From Siphonodentalium dalli (Eukaryota; Mollusca; Scaphopoda; Gadilida; Siphonodentaliidae): a DNA stretch of 64,000 nucleotides. The stretch covers positions 69,283,675-69,347,674 of the forward strand of contig CP136065.1 in assembly GCA_032622095.1 (NCBI GenBank). The letters are read 5' to 3'. Made by a program: the position numbers and the translations under genes. Positions 48,434-60,269 of the stretch are shown here, piece after piece (the first letter of the stretch is position 1; every line of letters starts with the position of its first letter). Under the pieces are notes generated by a model. That model was not told the origin of the DNA and ran no database searches. It saw only the letters and a list, made by a program, of their open reading frames with translations.

Positions 48434-49121
48434 ATTAGTAAAACCCTGTTGGGTGACGCACGTATCTAAGTTGAGATGATCAGCGTTCACGAAGGATGCA
48501 AAGCACGAACAGGGATCCACAATAGTGTTTAGGTATGAGTAAATGCAAACAGTGTTACGTAAATTTACGCTCCCGGTCTAAGTTCATCAATTGCTGCTAT
48601 AAGAGGGGTTTTAGTCGCAACTAGGAATTTCGTCTTTCGGAATATATTCACACAGCCATGTTATGTTCTAACTCGCTTGCAGCTCGAACGAACATAAAGT
48701 ATTTATGGAATCACTACAACGAATGCATGATGTTAAATGTAAACTTTAATGGACAAACGTGAAGAGTAGCGATAAGTATCGTTCGCAGACTATCAGTCAT
48801 AAACAAATAAGACATGAAATGATGAATATTATAGTGTTACAAGCATCTCCCAATCATGGGGTGGTGGGTGGGGGGGGGGGGGGATACAACGCAAAACTTC
48901 AAGAGTAGAATGAAGCTTGACCACCGTGTCAAGCGAGTTAAACCAATGCAAAATCAGTCGTGTGAATAAGCTCACACGAGCTCGTCGTTACGATTGCCTT
49001 GAGCATCGTTCAGACGGCGCGGTATTGACCCAGTTTGAATGACCAAAACAAACTGGACAACTTCGTTAACTCGTTACCGGCCGTGCACTATGCACACGTT
49101 GGCGAACATCAATAAATATAT
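48434..49121. other. upstream of the PAN exon; ~450 bp not in the duplicate; poly-G tract
   Basis: From about 48,660 to 49,110 this copy has sequence with no counterpart in front of the 63,463 exon, so it is an insertion here or a deletion there. It contains a G-rich run at 48,858-48,883. The inserted or retained stretch replaces the start codon region used by the intact copy. Confidence 0.5.
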
Positions 49122-49408
49122 TTGATAGAACTGTTGTTACTATTTTTAACCCATCATGGTCTAGACGCTATTAGAAGTAGCGACTACACTGTCATCAAAG
49201 GGATGAAAGAGAAAGATCTCCATCTTTCCGGCGCGGGAATCGCATTTCGGAGGAGCCGAATCGAGTGCGCAGACTGGTGTTTACGGAACCCTTGCGTGTC
49301 GCAGCTACGTACCTCTCAAAAGGTGGTCCACAAGGGAATACGTGTTTCATGTCGTCTGGTGGGCGGAACTTGGAGAGTGACAGCAATGCAGTGTTCATCA
49401 AAAAGAAG
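49122..49408 (+). pseudogene. broken PAN/Apple first exon, paralogue of 63,463
   Basis: Reads IELLLLFLTHHGLDAIRSSD, then KEKDLHLSGAGIA and RIECADWC in one frame, then VAATYLSKGG, NTCFMSSGGRN and VFIKK in another. One base is missing at CCCTTGCGTGTCGCA where the intact copy has CCCTTGGTGTGTCGCA, which destroys the Trp-Cys pair and the frame. The ATG codons of the intact copy are also lost (TTTGATAGAACTG replaces GTGATGCTGACAGAACTG). The donor AAG/GTGGGT is retained. It could still be part of a gene only if the gap were a sequencing error and another start were used. Confidence 0.8.
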
Positions 49409-51143
49409 GTGGGTGTTCAAATGCGCATGGTTCTATTCATGCTTAGTATACTGTCAGGGGAACGCCGCCTATAATTGGCGGGTGAATTGCATACCATTTG
49501 GATAATAAACAATTTAAAAACACCAACAACAGACACATTAATATCTGAGTAAGTAATCATGTGGCCTGTTCTCTTGATAAAAAGTTCATACTGAACTTAT
49601 TTCAAAAACACAAATAAGCCCATATCGGTATTATTTAAATCTGACTTGCGCTCTGTGTGAACCTAAATCGATTTGCAATTTCCATCTATTATTTTTCTGA
49701 TAATGTTTATTAATTCTAAACATGAACATTTGCTATTATGTAACATATCCTCGTGCAAATAAGTGCATATTGTATTCACATAGTGGACTTATTCCGTTTC
49801 CCGTTATTCTGTTTTATTGCGCGGGCCAGTATGAATACACATTGTAAAGAGCCTGGTATTTAGGTTGATATAGCGTAATTCTGATTCAAATAATGGCATT
49901 ATTTGTGTTTATGTAATAAGTTAACTATGAAGTTATTTGCATGAGAACATTCTGTATAAGACAGACAATTCATCGCGTTACAATGCATGTAAGTTGCATT
50001 TATAATACTGTCAATACTAATAGTATTAATACTCGGTGAATTTGTGGTACATGTAATTGAATTCAATTCTAGTTAAAGGTAGATCCAGTACATATGTCCT
50101 ATTTTGACAGGATGTGTGTCTGTTAAACAGACAGTATGTCCTGCCATCTGGTAAAATTTCATGCCTGAGGCTGTGTCTGATGTTGTATCCTTATGTTTAG
50201 ATATTGAAATTGACTTATGGTTGGTAAATGTTTATTATAAATTGCCAAATTCTGCATGAAAAGTGTTTAAATTGGACAAGATATCCTTCTCAAAATGTAT
50301 ATTAACATTTCCTCTTCTGTTTAGTAATATTATGGTACATAAGGGCATAATTCAGTTATACGAGATGCATCAGCTAGTAAAATCGAAAAAAAATTCTTAA
50401 TTTATGGCTTTATTTTGAGGATTGACACTAATTTTCAGGATGCTTCATATTGGAAAAATAAACCACTACTGCTCGATATAATCCATTTTTGATTTCAGTA
50501 AGGTCTATATTTTGATAAAATACTATAAGAAATGCTGTGTTTCACACATATACATATATATAGGAACCAAGGAGCTAAATGTGTTCTAGAGTCGGGGAGC
50601 GAGTACACCGTGGAATGCTAAAGGTGAAGGTAACTGAAGAATGACCTTCACCTGATACATGCGACACTTTATTAAAGGATGACATCGCGTTTATTTGATT
50701 TGTACATAATATCTAAATAATTTAAACTGGTGAATGAATGGGGGAATGGATTTTTGTGAGCGGGAAATTTATTTAACTATATAGCTGCTGTAGTCCTGGG
50801 TTTTTCCAGATCAAAATTGGCTGTGATATAGCCCTGTCGTAGACTTGGGGATTTATTTTAAAAAGTAAACACATGACCTATGATTTTTCTTGCATTTTCG
50901 TGATCAACTGGTGTCAATCTAGCTGGGTAAACATCACTGGTATGGCCTGCAGGCTTCAATTCAGTGAATTTGGCCATAACGTTAACACTGTCGCCTATGG
51001 GAAACCATTTAGTTCAGTGATTCCTAAAGGGGTTGATTCGAGCTTCAAAAGATAAGGATTGAGCGACTGAGCGGGTCGAAGGCGTAGGAGTAAGGAGATA
51101 ACATAGTAATAATTAGCTTATGGCGAGGAGAGTGAAAATTAGC
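49409..51143. other. former intron sequence, nothing coding recognised
   Basis: The first ~270 bases match those after the intact exon at 63,772. A small inverted repeat (CAGGATGTGTGTCTGTT with AACAGACAGTATGTCCTG, 50,108-50,143) is visible. The stretch 49,780-49,830 resembles 14,085-14,150. No second exon was found. Confidence 0.4.
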
Positions 51144-53035
51144 TGCGAACTTTTGTTTTGGATATGTTAGCCGAAATTTTCAGTCCAGCTATGGTATTCG
51201 AGTCATATGCGTTATTTCGTTTTATGGCGTGGGCCACAGTGAAAACACAGTTATTTTCCGCACATAATCTGGTTAGAATTGCCCCATTATATAGACAATG
51301 TGGCCAAAAAGATCTCATTTTCAGCACATTATCGACTCAAAGTGAAGCGATTCTAAGTAGATTACCTACCTAAATCAAGTTCTATTATTAGCTAGCAGAT
51401 AATGTGCTTGTTGTCGGAAGAACAGACTGATATTCGATATTCAAAGCTGACCATGTCTGGACTTGTAGATTGGCGTGTCCAGTTCTCATATGGTATTGAC
51501 TATAATTGTCAAATTTCAGCTCAATCGGCCCGTCAATACAGCCAACGCCCTCTACAGCAAAATGTCGAGTAATTGTAAATTGTACAAGTCCAGCTATGGT
51601 CTGGAAAACAGGAAAAGCGCAGAATTTGGCAGGAATTTTCAGTAGGGGAGCACGAATTGGACTCATGGCGCACCACTCGTACATGCATAAAACGAAACAA
51701 AATTATTTTTTATTTCTGTGCCGAATATCGAACGTCGAACTAACTTCACGCGAATCTCGAATAAATATCTGAATATCGAATGAATATCGGACGTGAAATA
51801 AAATTTCAGCTGAAAAAAGTGGAAAATGTGTGAGTTGAGAGGTCTATAGAAGTCTCCCGATGCAATCAATGTTTCTGCGAATTTGTTTTTTCCATATGTT
51901 AGCCGAAATTTTCAGTCCAGCTATGGTATTCGATTTTGAAAACGCACGACGCTGACCATGTCTGGAGTTGTAGATTGGCATGTGCAGTTCTGATACGGTA
52001 GTGACTATAATTATCAAATTTCAGCTCAATCGGCATGTGAATACAGCCTGCGCCCTCTACAGCCATATGTCGTGTAAGTGTACATTTTTAAAGTCTGGCT
52101 ATGGTCTGGAAAACAGGAAAAGCGCGCAATTTCGCACCAGGTTTCAGTGGGAGAGCTCGAATTGGACTCATGGCACCCCGCTGATGCATACAATGAAAAT
52201 CGATCATTTTTTTATTTTCTAAATGCCGAATATCGAATATCGAACGTCGAACTAACTTCACGCGAATCTCGAATGAATATCTGAATATCGAATGAATATC
52301 GGACGTGAAATAAAGTTTCAGCTAAATAAAAAAGTGGAAAATTTGAGTTGGAGTTGGAGCTCACGAATTAGGTCAATATAAGTCTCCTAGTGCAATACAT
52401 ATTTATACATTTTTCTGCGAACTTTTTTTCCGATATATTAAGGCGAAATTTTCAGTGCGTACACCTGAAAAGTCGTGAGTTGGCTTATTTGTGTAATTGT
52501 CCTCACATTAATCTGCTTAGAATCGCCTCATTATGAGTGGACAATGTGACTAAAAAGCTCTCATTTTCACCACATTAACAACTCAAAATGAGATGATTCT
52601 AAGCAGATTATCTACCTAAAACAAATTAAATAATTATTAGCAGATAATGTGCTTGTTTTCGGAATAACAGGCCGGTATTCGATATCCAAAACACATGACG
52701 CTGACCATGTCTGGACTTGTAGATTGCATGTTCAGTTAATATAAGGCAGTGACTATAATTATCAAATTTCAACTCAATCGGCCCGTCAATGCAGCCTGCG
52801 CCCTCTTCATCTATATGTCGTGTAAGTGTAAATTTTCTAAATCCAGCTATGGTCTGGAAAACAGGAAAAGCGCGGAATTTCGAACGAAGTTTCGGTGGGA
52901 GTGCACGAATTGGACTCATGGTGCACCCCTCATGCATAAAACGAAAATTGATGGTTTTTTTTATGAATATGGAATGTCGAACGTCGAACTAACTCCACGC
53001 GAATATTGAACGTCGAACTAACGTCACATATCTGA
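51144..53035. repeat. three diverged tandem copies of a ~540-735-bp unit
   Basis: Units begin at about 51,144, 51,877 and 52,417 with GCGAACTTTTTT...GCCGAAATTTTCAGT. Each contains CTGACCATGTCTGGACTTG, TTTCAGCTCAATCGGC, CTATGGTCTGGAAAACAGG and a tail of CGAATATCGAA words. On the minus strand, units 1 and 3 keep an open frame with FPVFQTIAG and GCIDGPIELKFDNYS; the part checked in unit 2 reads similarly. I do not recognise the protein. It may be a small gene fragment multiplied with the repeat, or chance. Confidence 0.7.
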
Positions 53036-53599
53036 CAAAAACAGTGAACTAGTTGAGGTCAAATTGTGGTTCTTAACTTACCAAATTAATACAATTTTGC
53101 AGTTGTAACTTTAAGCTTGGAACCATGTATATGTTCATGTGACTTGTTATTGTACTTGTGGCCCTGTAATGTGTATGTACATTAAAGTACATTAAAGTAC
53201 ATTTCTCTGTCTTGTGAACTTACTGATGTATAGGCTTGGATACATTTTGGACTTTATGTACATGTATGCAAGTTTTTGTCAATCTAATATGAACTGCTAT
53301 CCCTTTCAGAATCCCTTCATTCATACGTATTACGAGGAAGGATGCAACGAGGGGCAGATAACTCCTTTATATCCCACTGCATGCAGTTGCACGATGTAAT
53401 GAGCGATCATTATGTATCTGCTGAGGACTTGTCTATACCTTTCAGCATCCGCTCATTTTGTCTTTCGCGATGTGATGCGAGGAGGGGGCAGATGATTCCG
53501 TACTATCGACGAATGAATTAGAGTTAGGTTCTCACAAGGTTTTTATGTGCTAAATATAATACACAATGTGTTTCCGAGCGTATGTTGGGCGGAATCGTC
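53036..53599. other. non-coding, nothing recognised
   Basis: Contains short direct repeats GTACATTAAA near 53,176-53,200. No exon or transposon end was supported. Confidence 0.4.
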
Positions 53600-54358
53600 G
53601 GAAAGTACCGATGTGTCCGAATGGGAAATCGGTGCTAAAAATATTTCTATCAATTGTGCTGCCCTTCCCCCATCCCTGGCTACACCAATTTTGGCATCGC
53701 GAAACAATACAATTAGACTCCGCATATCATGGAGATTACTATATATAAGTTTGGTGGATATCGGCGACTTAATATATTATTATCAATGTTATGGCCCCCA
53801 TCCATCTCTGACCCAAACGTCTTAAAATCACACGATTAGATTACTCGTATCTTGGATAAGAATATGAATCAATTTGGTGGAAATTGGCGCTAAAAATAGT
53901 TTCCTCAATTCTGATGCCAATCCTGATTCAAACCGCGCCACGTTTGGCATATTTAAACCACACCATTAGTATTCTCAACCTTACGATTATATATCGTGGA
54001 GAAGAATATATATCAAATTGGTGGAAATCGACGCAAACACTTTTTGTATAAATTTTGGTGCCCCTTCCTTCACCCAAACCTGCCTCGAACGGCGCAATGC
54101 ATGGCACCCGTAGACTCCGCACATCATGTATATGATTATGTATAAGTTTGGTGGTGGGAATCTGCGACAAAATAAATGTCATCGATTGTGTTGCCCTCCC
54201 CGTTTCATGTCCCTGCCACCAAACGGCGTCACTTTAGACAATTTTGACGTGCAGCATTATCGTCCTCGTAAAAAGTTACACCTGGTAGAGCCCTTTGGAG
54301 TCTTATTGATGGCCCACTTAATGTCTATAGAACAGACAGACATACACATACATATAGT
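53600..54358 (-). mobile_element. old Helitron fragment of the 20-38 kb family
   Basis: Minus-strand monomers are recognisable from GGTGGAAATTGGCGCTAAAAA, ATGGAGA...ATATATAAG and TCACACGATTAGATT words. They end in the family's 5' module (TCCTCGTAAAAAGTTACACC, then TCTATAGAACAGACAGACA). About five monomers remain. Both termini are decayed, and no hairpin/CTAG end was found. Confidence 0.65.
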
Positions 54359-54561
54359 ATTATTATTGTAAATGTTTGTGGTCTCAATTTTAAATGGGTC
54401 TAGCAGGGGTATAACTTTCAGAGAATAATAAACATTTCTAAAAAGACTCCGTCGCTGTGAATGATGGAAAAAGGGAAGCGCACCAAACTCAACGACAATT
54501 AATGGTGTTATATATCGTCGATTTACAACAAGCCTATGCAGTCTTATGTATTGTTTCAATT

Positions 54562-54690
54562 TCAATCAACAAAATTTCCTCCATTTTCCACTTCTAATTG
54601 CCAACAGTTTATTTCTTTAAATATTTCGTTTGGAACTGTTATTTCTATTTTTTTCGTTTTGCCACGTCCCAGCCTGAATGGTTTATGGTA
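54562..54690 (-). other. short coding-like fragment, family unknown
   Basis: On the minus strand the frame reads HKPFRLGRGKTKKIEITV, then IFKEINCWQLEVENGGNFVD, which is less random-looking than the other open frames here. It lies directly left of the segmental duplication boundary and has no duplicate in the window. It could be an exon or a transposon remnant. No family was recognised. Confidence 0.25.
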
Positions 54691-54696
54691 GCACGT

Positions 54697-57652
54697 CAAA
54701 GACAGTTGATGGACATAACGATCCTTTGAATAGTTATCTTCGTCCTTCAATCGGTGCGAACATCATTAGTCATTGAAGGTTGGGTATATGGACATGGATT
54801 TAAGGGCATATGTCCCAAACCCATTGCGATTTTTTAAATGTCAGGGTATGGCCATGGCCAGTAACATTGTACAAGTAAAGAAACCATAAATACACGATGT
54901 GCTATTTCTGATCATGATCATAAGGATTGTACGAATCTTAAAAATATTCAAACTGTCAGGTCCGAATCGGCATCTCTGGTTTAGACTAGGTTTTATTCTA
55001 GACCAGGTTTAACTCCAGTTTAAACTAGGTTTAAGTAGGGTTTAAACTTGGTTTTACGGTAGTTAAACTAGGTTTATGGGAGTCAAACTGGGTTTTAGTG
55101 TAGTTAAACCAAGTTTTGTGATAAACTCGGTTTAAGTTTGTGGAATTCGATCTCAATTAAAAACTAGGTTTTATTGACGTGATAAAGTTATGGTAATATC
55201 ACTTGTGAATTGACTATATAATCATCAGTATAAGCTTCGGTGTATATGATTTATACGTACCATACGTCTCGTCTCGAAAATATACCTTTAAATATATTTT
55301 GAAAAAACATCAAAGTTAAACCACCCTACCCCAGGTTTTACTAAAACCTAGTTTTGTGGGTTTAATTATTCGGTCGATTTTTTTCGCCCAGTATAGATGT
55401 TGTTTCTTCGCGTATATGGGAGTGTTTATTTTGAATTGGGGGAGGCGTTTATGCGCGGGCGTTTGCACTCAATGTACATGCAGGAGAGTCTTAGTGGAAT
55501 TATGGGAGGCGATGTCGGTACTTATGAGAAAATTATAACAAAATATGTGCCAGTGTGACGGATGATTTCTTGCTATATATGCCTGTTTGCAATTCGCTCG
55601 TTCGGATGTCGCTTTGGCGGCTGAGAGCATGGAGGGGTCGGACTGATCAGTTTGACACGTTAGAGACGAACATGAATTTTGAAACTGATTCATAATTCAC
55701 AATAAATGTCCCTTTCGGTCAATTTGACGCATGGGTTGGCGGCCCGCCCAAATACCCATCAGAGACACCCCATCCCTCACACTGGGGAGGGCAACGGCCA
55801 CCCTGAGGGGGAATGGAGTATGGACTATTTTGGAGTACTGTAAGGATTTCGGCCAAGTTGATGGTATGGGTGGGTGGCTCGCCCCAAATAACCCATAGAA
55901 ACACCCCACCCTCACATCCGGGTGGTACCACCCGGGGGAGGGGTGAACATAGGATATGGACCATTTTCGAGACTGGAATGGATTTCGGCCAATTTGACGG
56001 CATGGATGGATGGCCCGCTCAAATGTCCCATAGAAACAGCCCACCCGTCAATGCTGGGGGAACCACCCCAGGAGTTGAAAATGGGGTATGGACCTCTTTC
56101 GAGAACGGTAAGGATTTCGGTAAAGTTGACGTCAGGAGTGTGGGTAGCCCGCTCCAACTACCCCCTAGAAACACCCTCACCCGGGGGTACCACCCGAGGA
56201 GGTTAAATGGGTATGGACCATTTTCGAGAACGGTGGGTGGCACATCCCAAATGCCCCCATAGAAACACCCCAACCCGCACCGGGGTCCATACCCCATTTC
56301 CACCCGCTCGGGTAGAATCACCCGCGGTGGGGTCGGTGTGTTTCTATGGACTATATTTGAGGGCGGGCCGACCACCAATGCCGTCATATTGGCCGAAATC
56401 ATTACCGTTCTCGATAACGGTCCATACCCCATTCCGACACCCGGGTGAGGGGTGTGGGTGATTCTATGGGGTATTTGGGGCGGGCCACCTACACATGCCG
56501 TAATATTGACCGACAGAGGCATGTTTTTTTTGTTGCGAATAATGAATAAATTGCTCCATACCCCATTTTCACCTCAGCAGGGTGGTACCCTCCAGGGATG
56601 AGGGTAGGGTGTTTCTAGGAGATATTTGGAGCGGGCCACACACACCTGTCATCAAATTGGCCGAAATCCTTACCGTTCTCGAACATGGTTCATATCCCAT
56701 CTTCACCCCTCGGGTGGTAACCCACCCCACTGGATGTGAGGAGTGAGGTGTTGATATGGGTTATTTGAGGTACCCTTCCCCGGGGGTGAGGGCTGGGGTG
56801 TTTCTATTCGGTATTTGGGCGTACACAATGTCCACCTCCTCGGGTGGTGGGGGATTATATGGTGTATTTTGATCGGTCCACCCACTCATGCTGCCAAACT
56901 AATTAGCTTAAACCTTACCGTTCTCGCAAATGGTCTATACCCCAGTTATCCCGGGTGAGGGGGTGATGTTTCTATCGGGTATTTTGGGCGGGCCACCCAT
57001 TCTTGCCGTCAAATTCGCCGAAATTCTTCCCGTTCTCGAAAATGGTCCATACCCCATGTTCACCCGTCCGGATGATACTCCCGGGGGTGGTGGTGTTTCT
57101 ATGGGGTATTTGTGGCGGGCCCCCACCCATGCCCTCGAGAGATATTTTTGAATTCCAAAAGTCATGTTCGTCCATGATATTAGATAATATCTAACCGCTA
57201 TACAACAGACCGTGCATGCGTCGTGATTTCTCAAAGCGCACGGGTTATTCGCCTGATTAGGAGATTGGATAGCGACAACAGGTCGCGTGACCGGACAATG
57301 CATTGACAGGTAGCGATAATAAACAGACAGACCACGCCTCCTATCCTTACAATTGGACAAGTGTGGCCCACAGGTAACGCAATCGACCAAATCTATGTCA
57401 TCCCAGCGGTGGAGAAAAACTTGGTTTTACTACTAAACCCCAGTTTAAACTGGTAGTTTAAACTAGGTCTAAACTGGATATGCCGATTCGGACCTCAAGG
57501 TTCACATTCTGCAATGGATCGTTCGTGTCCCATTGGGGACTATGAATTCACGATACAACGATGTAAAGCTGAGAAACATACGTCATATATATTTGTTTAG
57601 AAACTAGTTGACCCTCGACCATCCATTCCACATGTCACATACTTAGTAATAC
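54697..57652 (+). pseudogene. second copy of the ORF1 remnant, split by transposon A
   Basis: The left piece 54,697-54,958 holds LRFFKCQG-type knuckle sequence with stops. The right piece 57,495-57,652 continues with the equivalent of the second knuckle (CAAGGTTCACATTCTGCAATGG). The two are contiguous at 40,426 in copy 1. A further piece after transposon B (60,270 onward) matches copy 1 from 40,793, so about 230 bp are missing at B. Confidence 0.75.
54959..57494. mobile_element. DNA transposon A (2,536 bp), non-autonomous, 3-bp TCA target
   Basis: The ends GGTCCGAATCGGCAT and ATGCCGATTCGGACC are flanked by TCA on both sides (54,956-54,958 and 57,495-57,497). The duplicate locus at 40,426-40,428 has a single TCA and no insertion. 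Beside each end are arrays of AAACTAGGTTT-like words (about nine at the left, 54,975-55,165), as expected of transposase-binding subterminal repeats. The centre holds ~145-bp modules (GGTATGGACCATTTTCGAGA, GGATTTCGGCCAATTTGACG, CCCATAGAAACACCCCACCC) in direct orientation to about 56,260 and inverted orientation from about 56,290 to 57,140. A 3-bp T-N-A target suggests PIF/Harbinger. There is no transposase, and the open frames inside are module sequence. Confidence 0.85.
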
Positions 57653-57655
57653 TGA

Positions 57656-60269
57656 GGTCCGAATCGGCATCTCTGGTTTAGACCAGGTTTTATTCTAGAC
57701 CAGGTTTTACTCCAGTTTAAACTAGGTTTAAGTAGGAGTAAAACTTGGTTTGCTGTAGTAAAACTAGGTTTTATGGGAGTAACACTGGGTTTTAGTGTAG
57801 TTAAACCCAGTTTTGTGATGAACTCAGTTTTAGTTTGTGGAATTCGATCTCAAATAAAACTAGGTTTTATTGACGTGATAAAGTTATGGTAATATTACTA
57901 ATTGTGTGTGGTGAATTGGCTATATAATCATCAGTATAAGCTTCTGTATATATGATTTATACGTACCATACGTCTCGTCTCGAAAATATACCTTTAAATA
58001 TACTTTGAAAAAACATCAAAGTTAAACCACCCTACCCCAGGTTTTACTAAAACCTAGTTTTGTGGGTTTAATTATTCGGTCGATTTTTTTTCGCCCAGTA
58101 TTGATGTTGTTTCTTCGCGTATATGGGAGTGTTTATTTTGAATTGGGGGAGGCGTTTATGCTCGGGCGTTGTCACTCAATATATATACAAGAGAGTCTTA
58201 GTGGATTTCGGGGAGGCGATATCGGTACTTATGAGATAATTTCTAACAAAATATATGATATGTTTGTTTACAATTCGCTCGTTCGAGTGTCGCTTTGGCG
58301 AGCACGGAGGGATCGGACTGATCAGTTTGACGCGTTAGACACGAACATGACTTTTGAAACTGATTCCTTATTCACAAAAAGGTTTCTTTCGGTCAATTTG
58401 ACGCATGGGTTGGTGGCCCGCCCAAATACCCACCAGAAACACCCCAGCCCTCACACGGGGGAGGATAACGGCCACCCTGAGGGGAAATGGAGTATGGGCC
58501 ATTTTTGGAGAACTGTAAGGATTTCGGTATGGGTTGGTGGCCCGCCCCAAATAACCCATAGAAACATCCCACCCCTCACATCCGGGGAGTGAACATGGAA
58601 TATGGACCATTATCGAGACCGGTAAGGATTTCGGCCAATTTGACGGCATGGATGGATAGCCCGATCAAATGTGCCATAGAAACAGCCCACCCCTCAACAC
58701 TGGGGGAACCACCCCAGGAGGTAAAAATGGGGTATGGACCATTTTCGAGGACAGTAAGGATTTCGGTCAATTTGACGTCAGGAGTGGGTAGCCCGCTCCA
58801 ACTATACCCCATAGAAGCACCCTCACCCGTGGCTACCACCCCGAGGGGGATGAAATTGGGTATGGACCATTTTCGATAACGGTGGGTGACACACCACAAA
58901 TGTACCCCCTAGAAACACCCCAACTCGCACTCCGGGGTACATACCCGACTTTCATCCACTCGTGTATTTGCGAATAAGGAATAAAATGCTCCATACCCCA
59001 TTTTCACCCATCATGGTGGTACCCTCCAGGGATGAGGGTATGGTGTTTCTAGGGGATATTTGGAGCGAGCCAAACACCCATGTCGTCAAATTGGCCGAAA
59101 TCCTTACCTTTCTCGAACATGGTCTGGATGTGAGGGGTGGGGTGTTTATGGGTGTTATTTGAGATACCCTTCCCCGGGGTGAGGGCTGGGGTGTTTATAT
59201 TCGGAAGAATGTGCCAGGCATCGTGTTCCCAAGACCATTATCGCCATGTCCCTGTTTATGAGATTTCCATTGATAACACATTTTCATAAGGGGGCTACAT
59301 CCCTGCGAATCAGATGGTTATGTGCTCCGGTTTAAGGATGTGAAAATCGACAATTTATGTTTGACACCCTATATAGACATTCTAGACAAGTTCCTTAACG
59401 TTGTAACTTTCAATAAATTGGCTAATTTCAGTAGTTACAAGGAACACATACTGCTACCTCACATCCAAGTTGACCCCCTAAGGTTAGACAATTTCTAAAT
59501 ATAGGCCATTTCAATCCAAACTTTTGACCAAAGGAGGTAAATATGCAAATGTTGGTCTAAATCAAACACATACCCCTAATAAATTGTTGGAAAAACAAAA
59601 TAACAGAACAAGTTCAACCTATTGTTGTTGTAAAATTTCCAATTCATGTTGTTTCAGGTATTAAATTTCCAGCTGTTGAACGTGTTGATAAAATGTTTGG
59701 GGCGAGAAACATAACCCAAACCCCTTGTCGCGACGTCCCTGCATGTGGGTTGTACTTGAGATTTCCAGCTGACAAAATATTTTCACGAGGGCGTGAATCG
59801 ACCCCTTGTCGCCACGTCCTGCGTATCATAGATGGATATATTATCCGGGTTAAGGGTGCGAAAACTGAAAAATTATGTTTCATAGTACTCGAACATTCTT
59901 TGTGATTGGAGATATTTGTAAATACAAAGAACACGTACTATTTGTGATTTATGTTTGTAATCGTAGGTTCATAGTATTGGCGGAATGATAAATTGTTATT
60001 TCTTACAAATAATTGTAGATTCTTACAAATATAAAGTTTCATAGTATTGACCCCAGGTCGCGTGACCGGACACTGCATTGACAAGTAGCGATAATAAACA
60101 GACCGATCACGCCTCCTATCCTTGCAATTGGACAAGTGTGGTCCACAGGTGACGCAATCGACCAAATCTATGTCGTCCCAGCGGTGGAGAAAAACTTGGT
60201 TTTACTACTAAAACCCAGTTTAAGCTGGTAGTTTAAACTAGGTCTAAACTGGAGATGCCGATTCGGACC
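57656..60269. mobile_element. DNA transposon B (2,614 bp), same family as A
   Basis: Same ends and subterminal words as A, with direct modules from 58,390 to 58,920 and a shortened inverted part (58,976-59,200). From about 59,205 to 60,045 it carries sequence absent from A, including two related blocks (CCTTGTCGCGACGTCCCTG...GAGATTTCCAGCTGA and an earlier version at 59,230) and a stretch similar to 15,300-15,400. Flanks are TGA on the left and TCA on the right, so the target duplication does not match. Confidence 0.8.

Larger units (their letters stand above)
40170..49700. repeat. segmental duplication, copy 1
   Basis: Matches 54,695-64,000 in the same order and orientation once insertions are removed. 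Copy 1 carries the LINE at 43,979-48,423, absent from copy 2. Copy 2 carries two DNA transposons absent here. By eye the copies differ by roughly one base in ten plus indels. Between 41.0 and 43.9 kb I saw no gene apart from the possible small cysteine-rich exon. Confidence 0.85.

Noticed and set aside
55697-57390. Long overlapping open frames (up to 167 codons) in transposon A
   Set aside because: They fall on the GC-rich ~145-bp modules in several frames and both strands, with low-complexity Pro/Gly-rich translations and no motifs.
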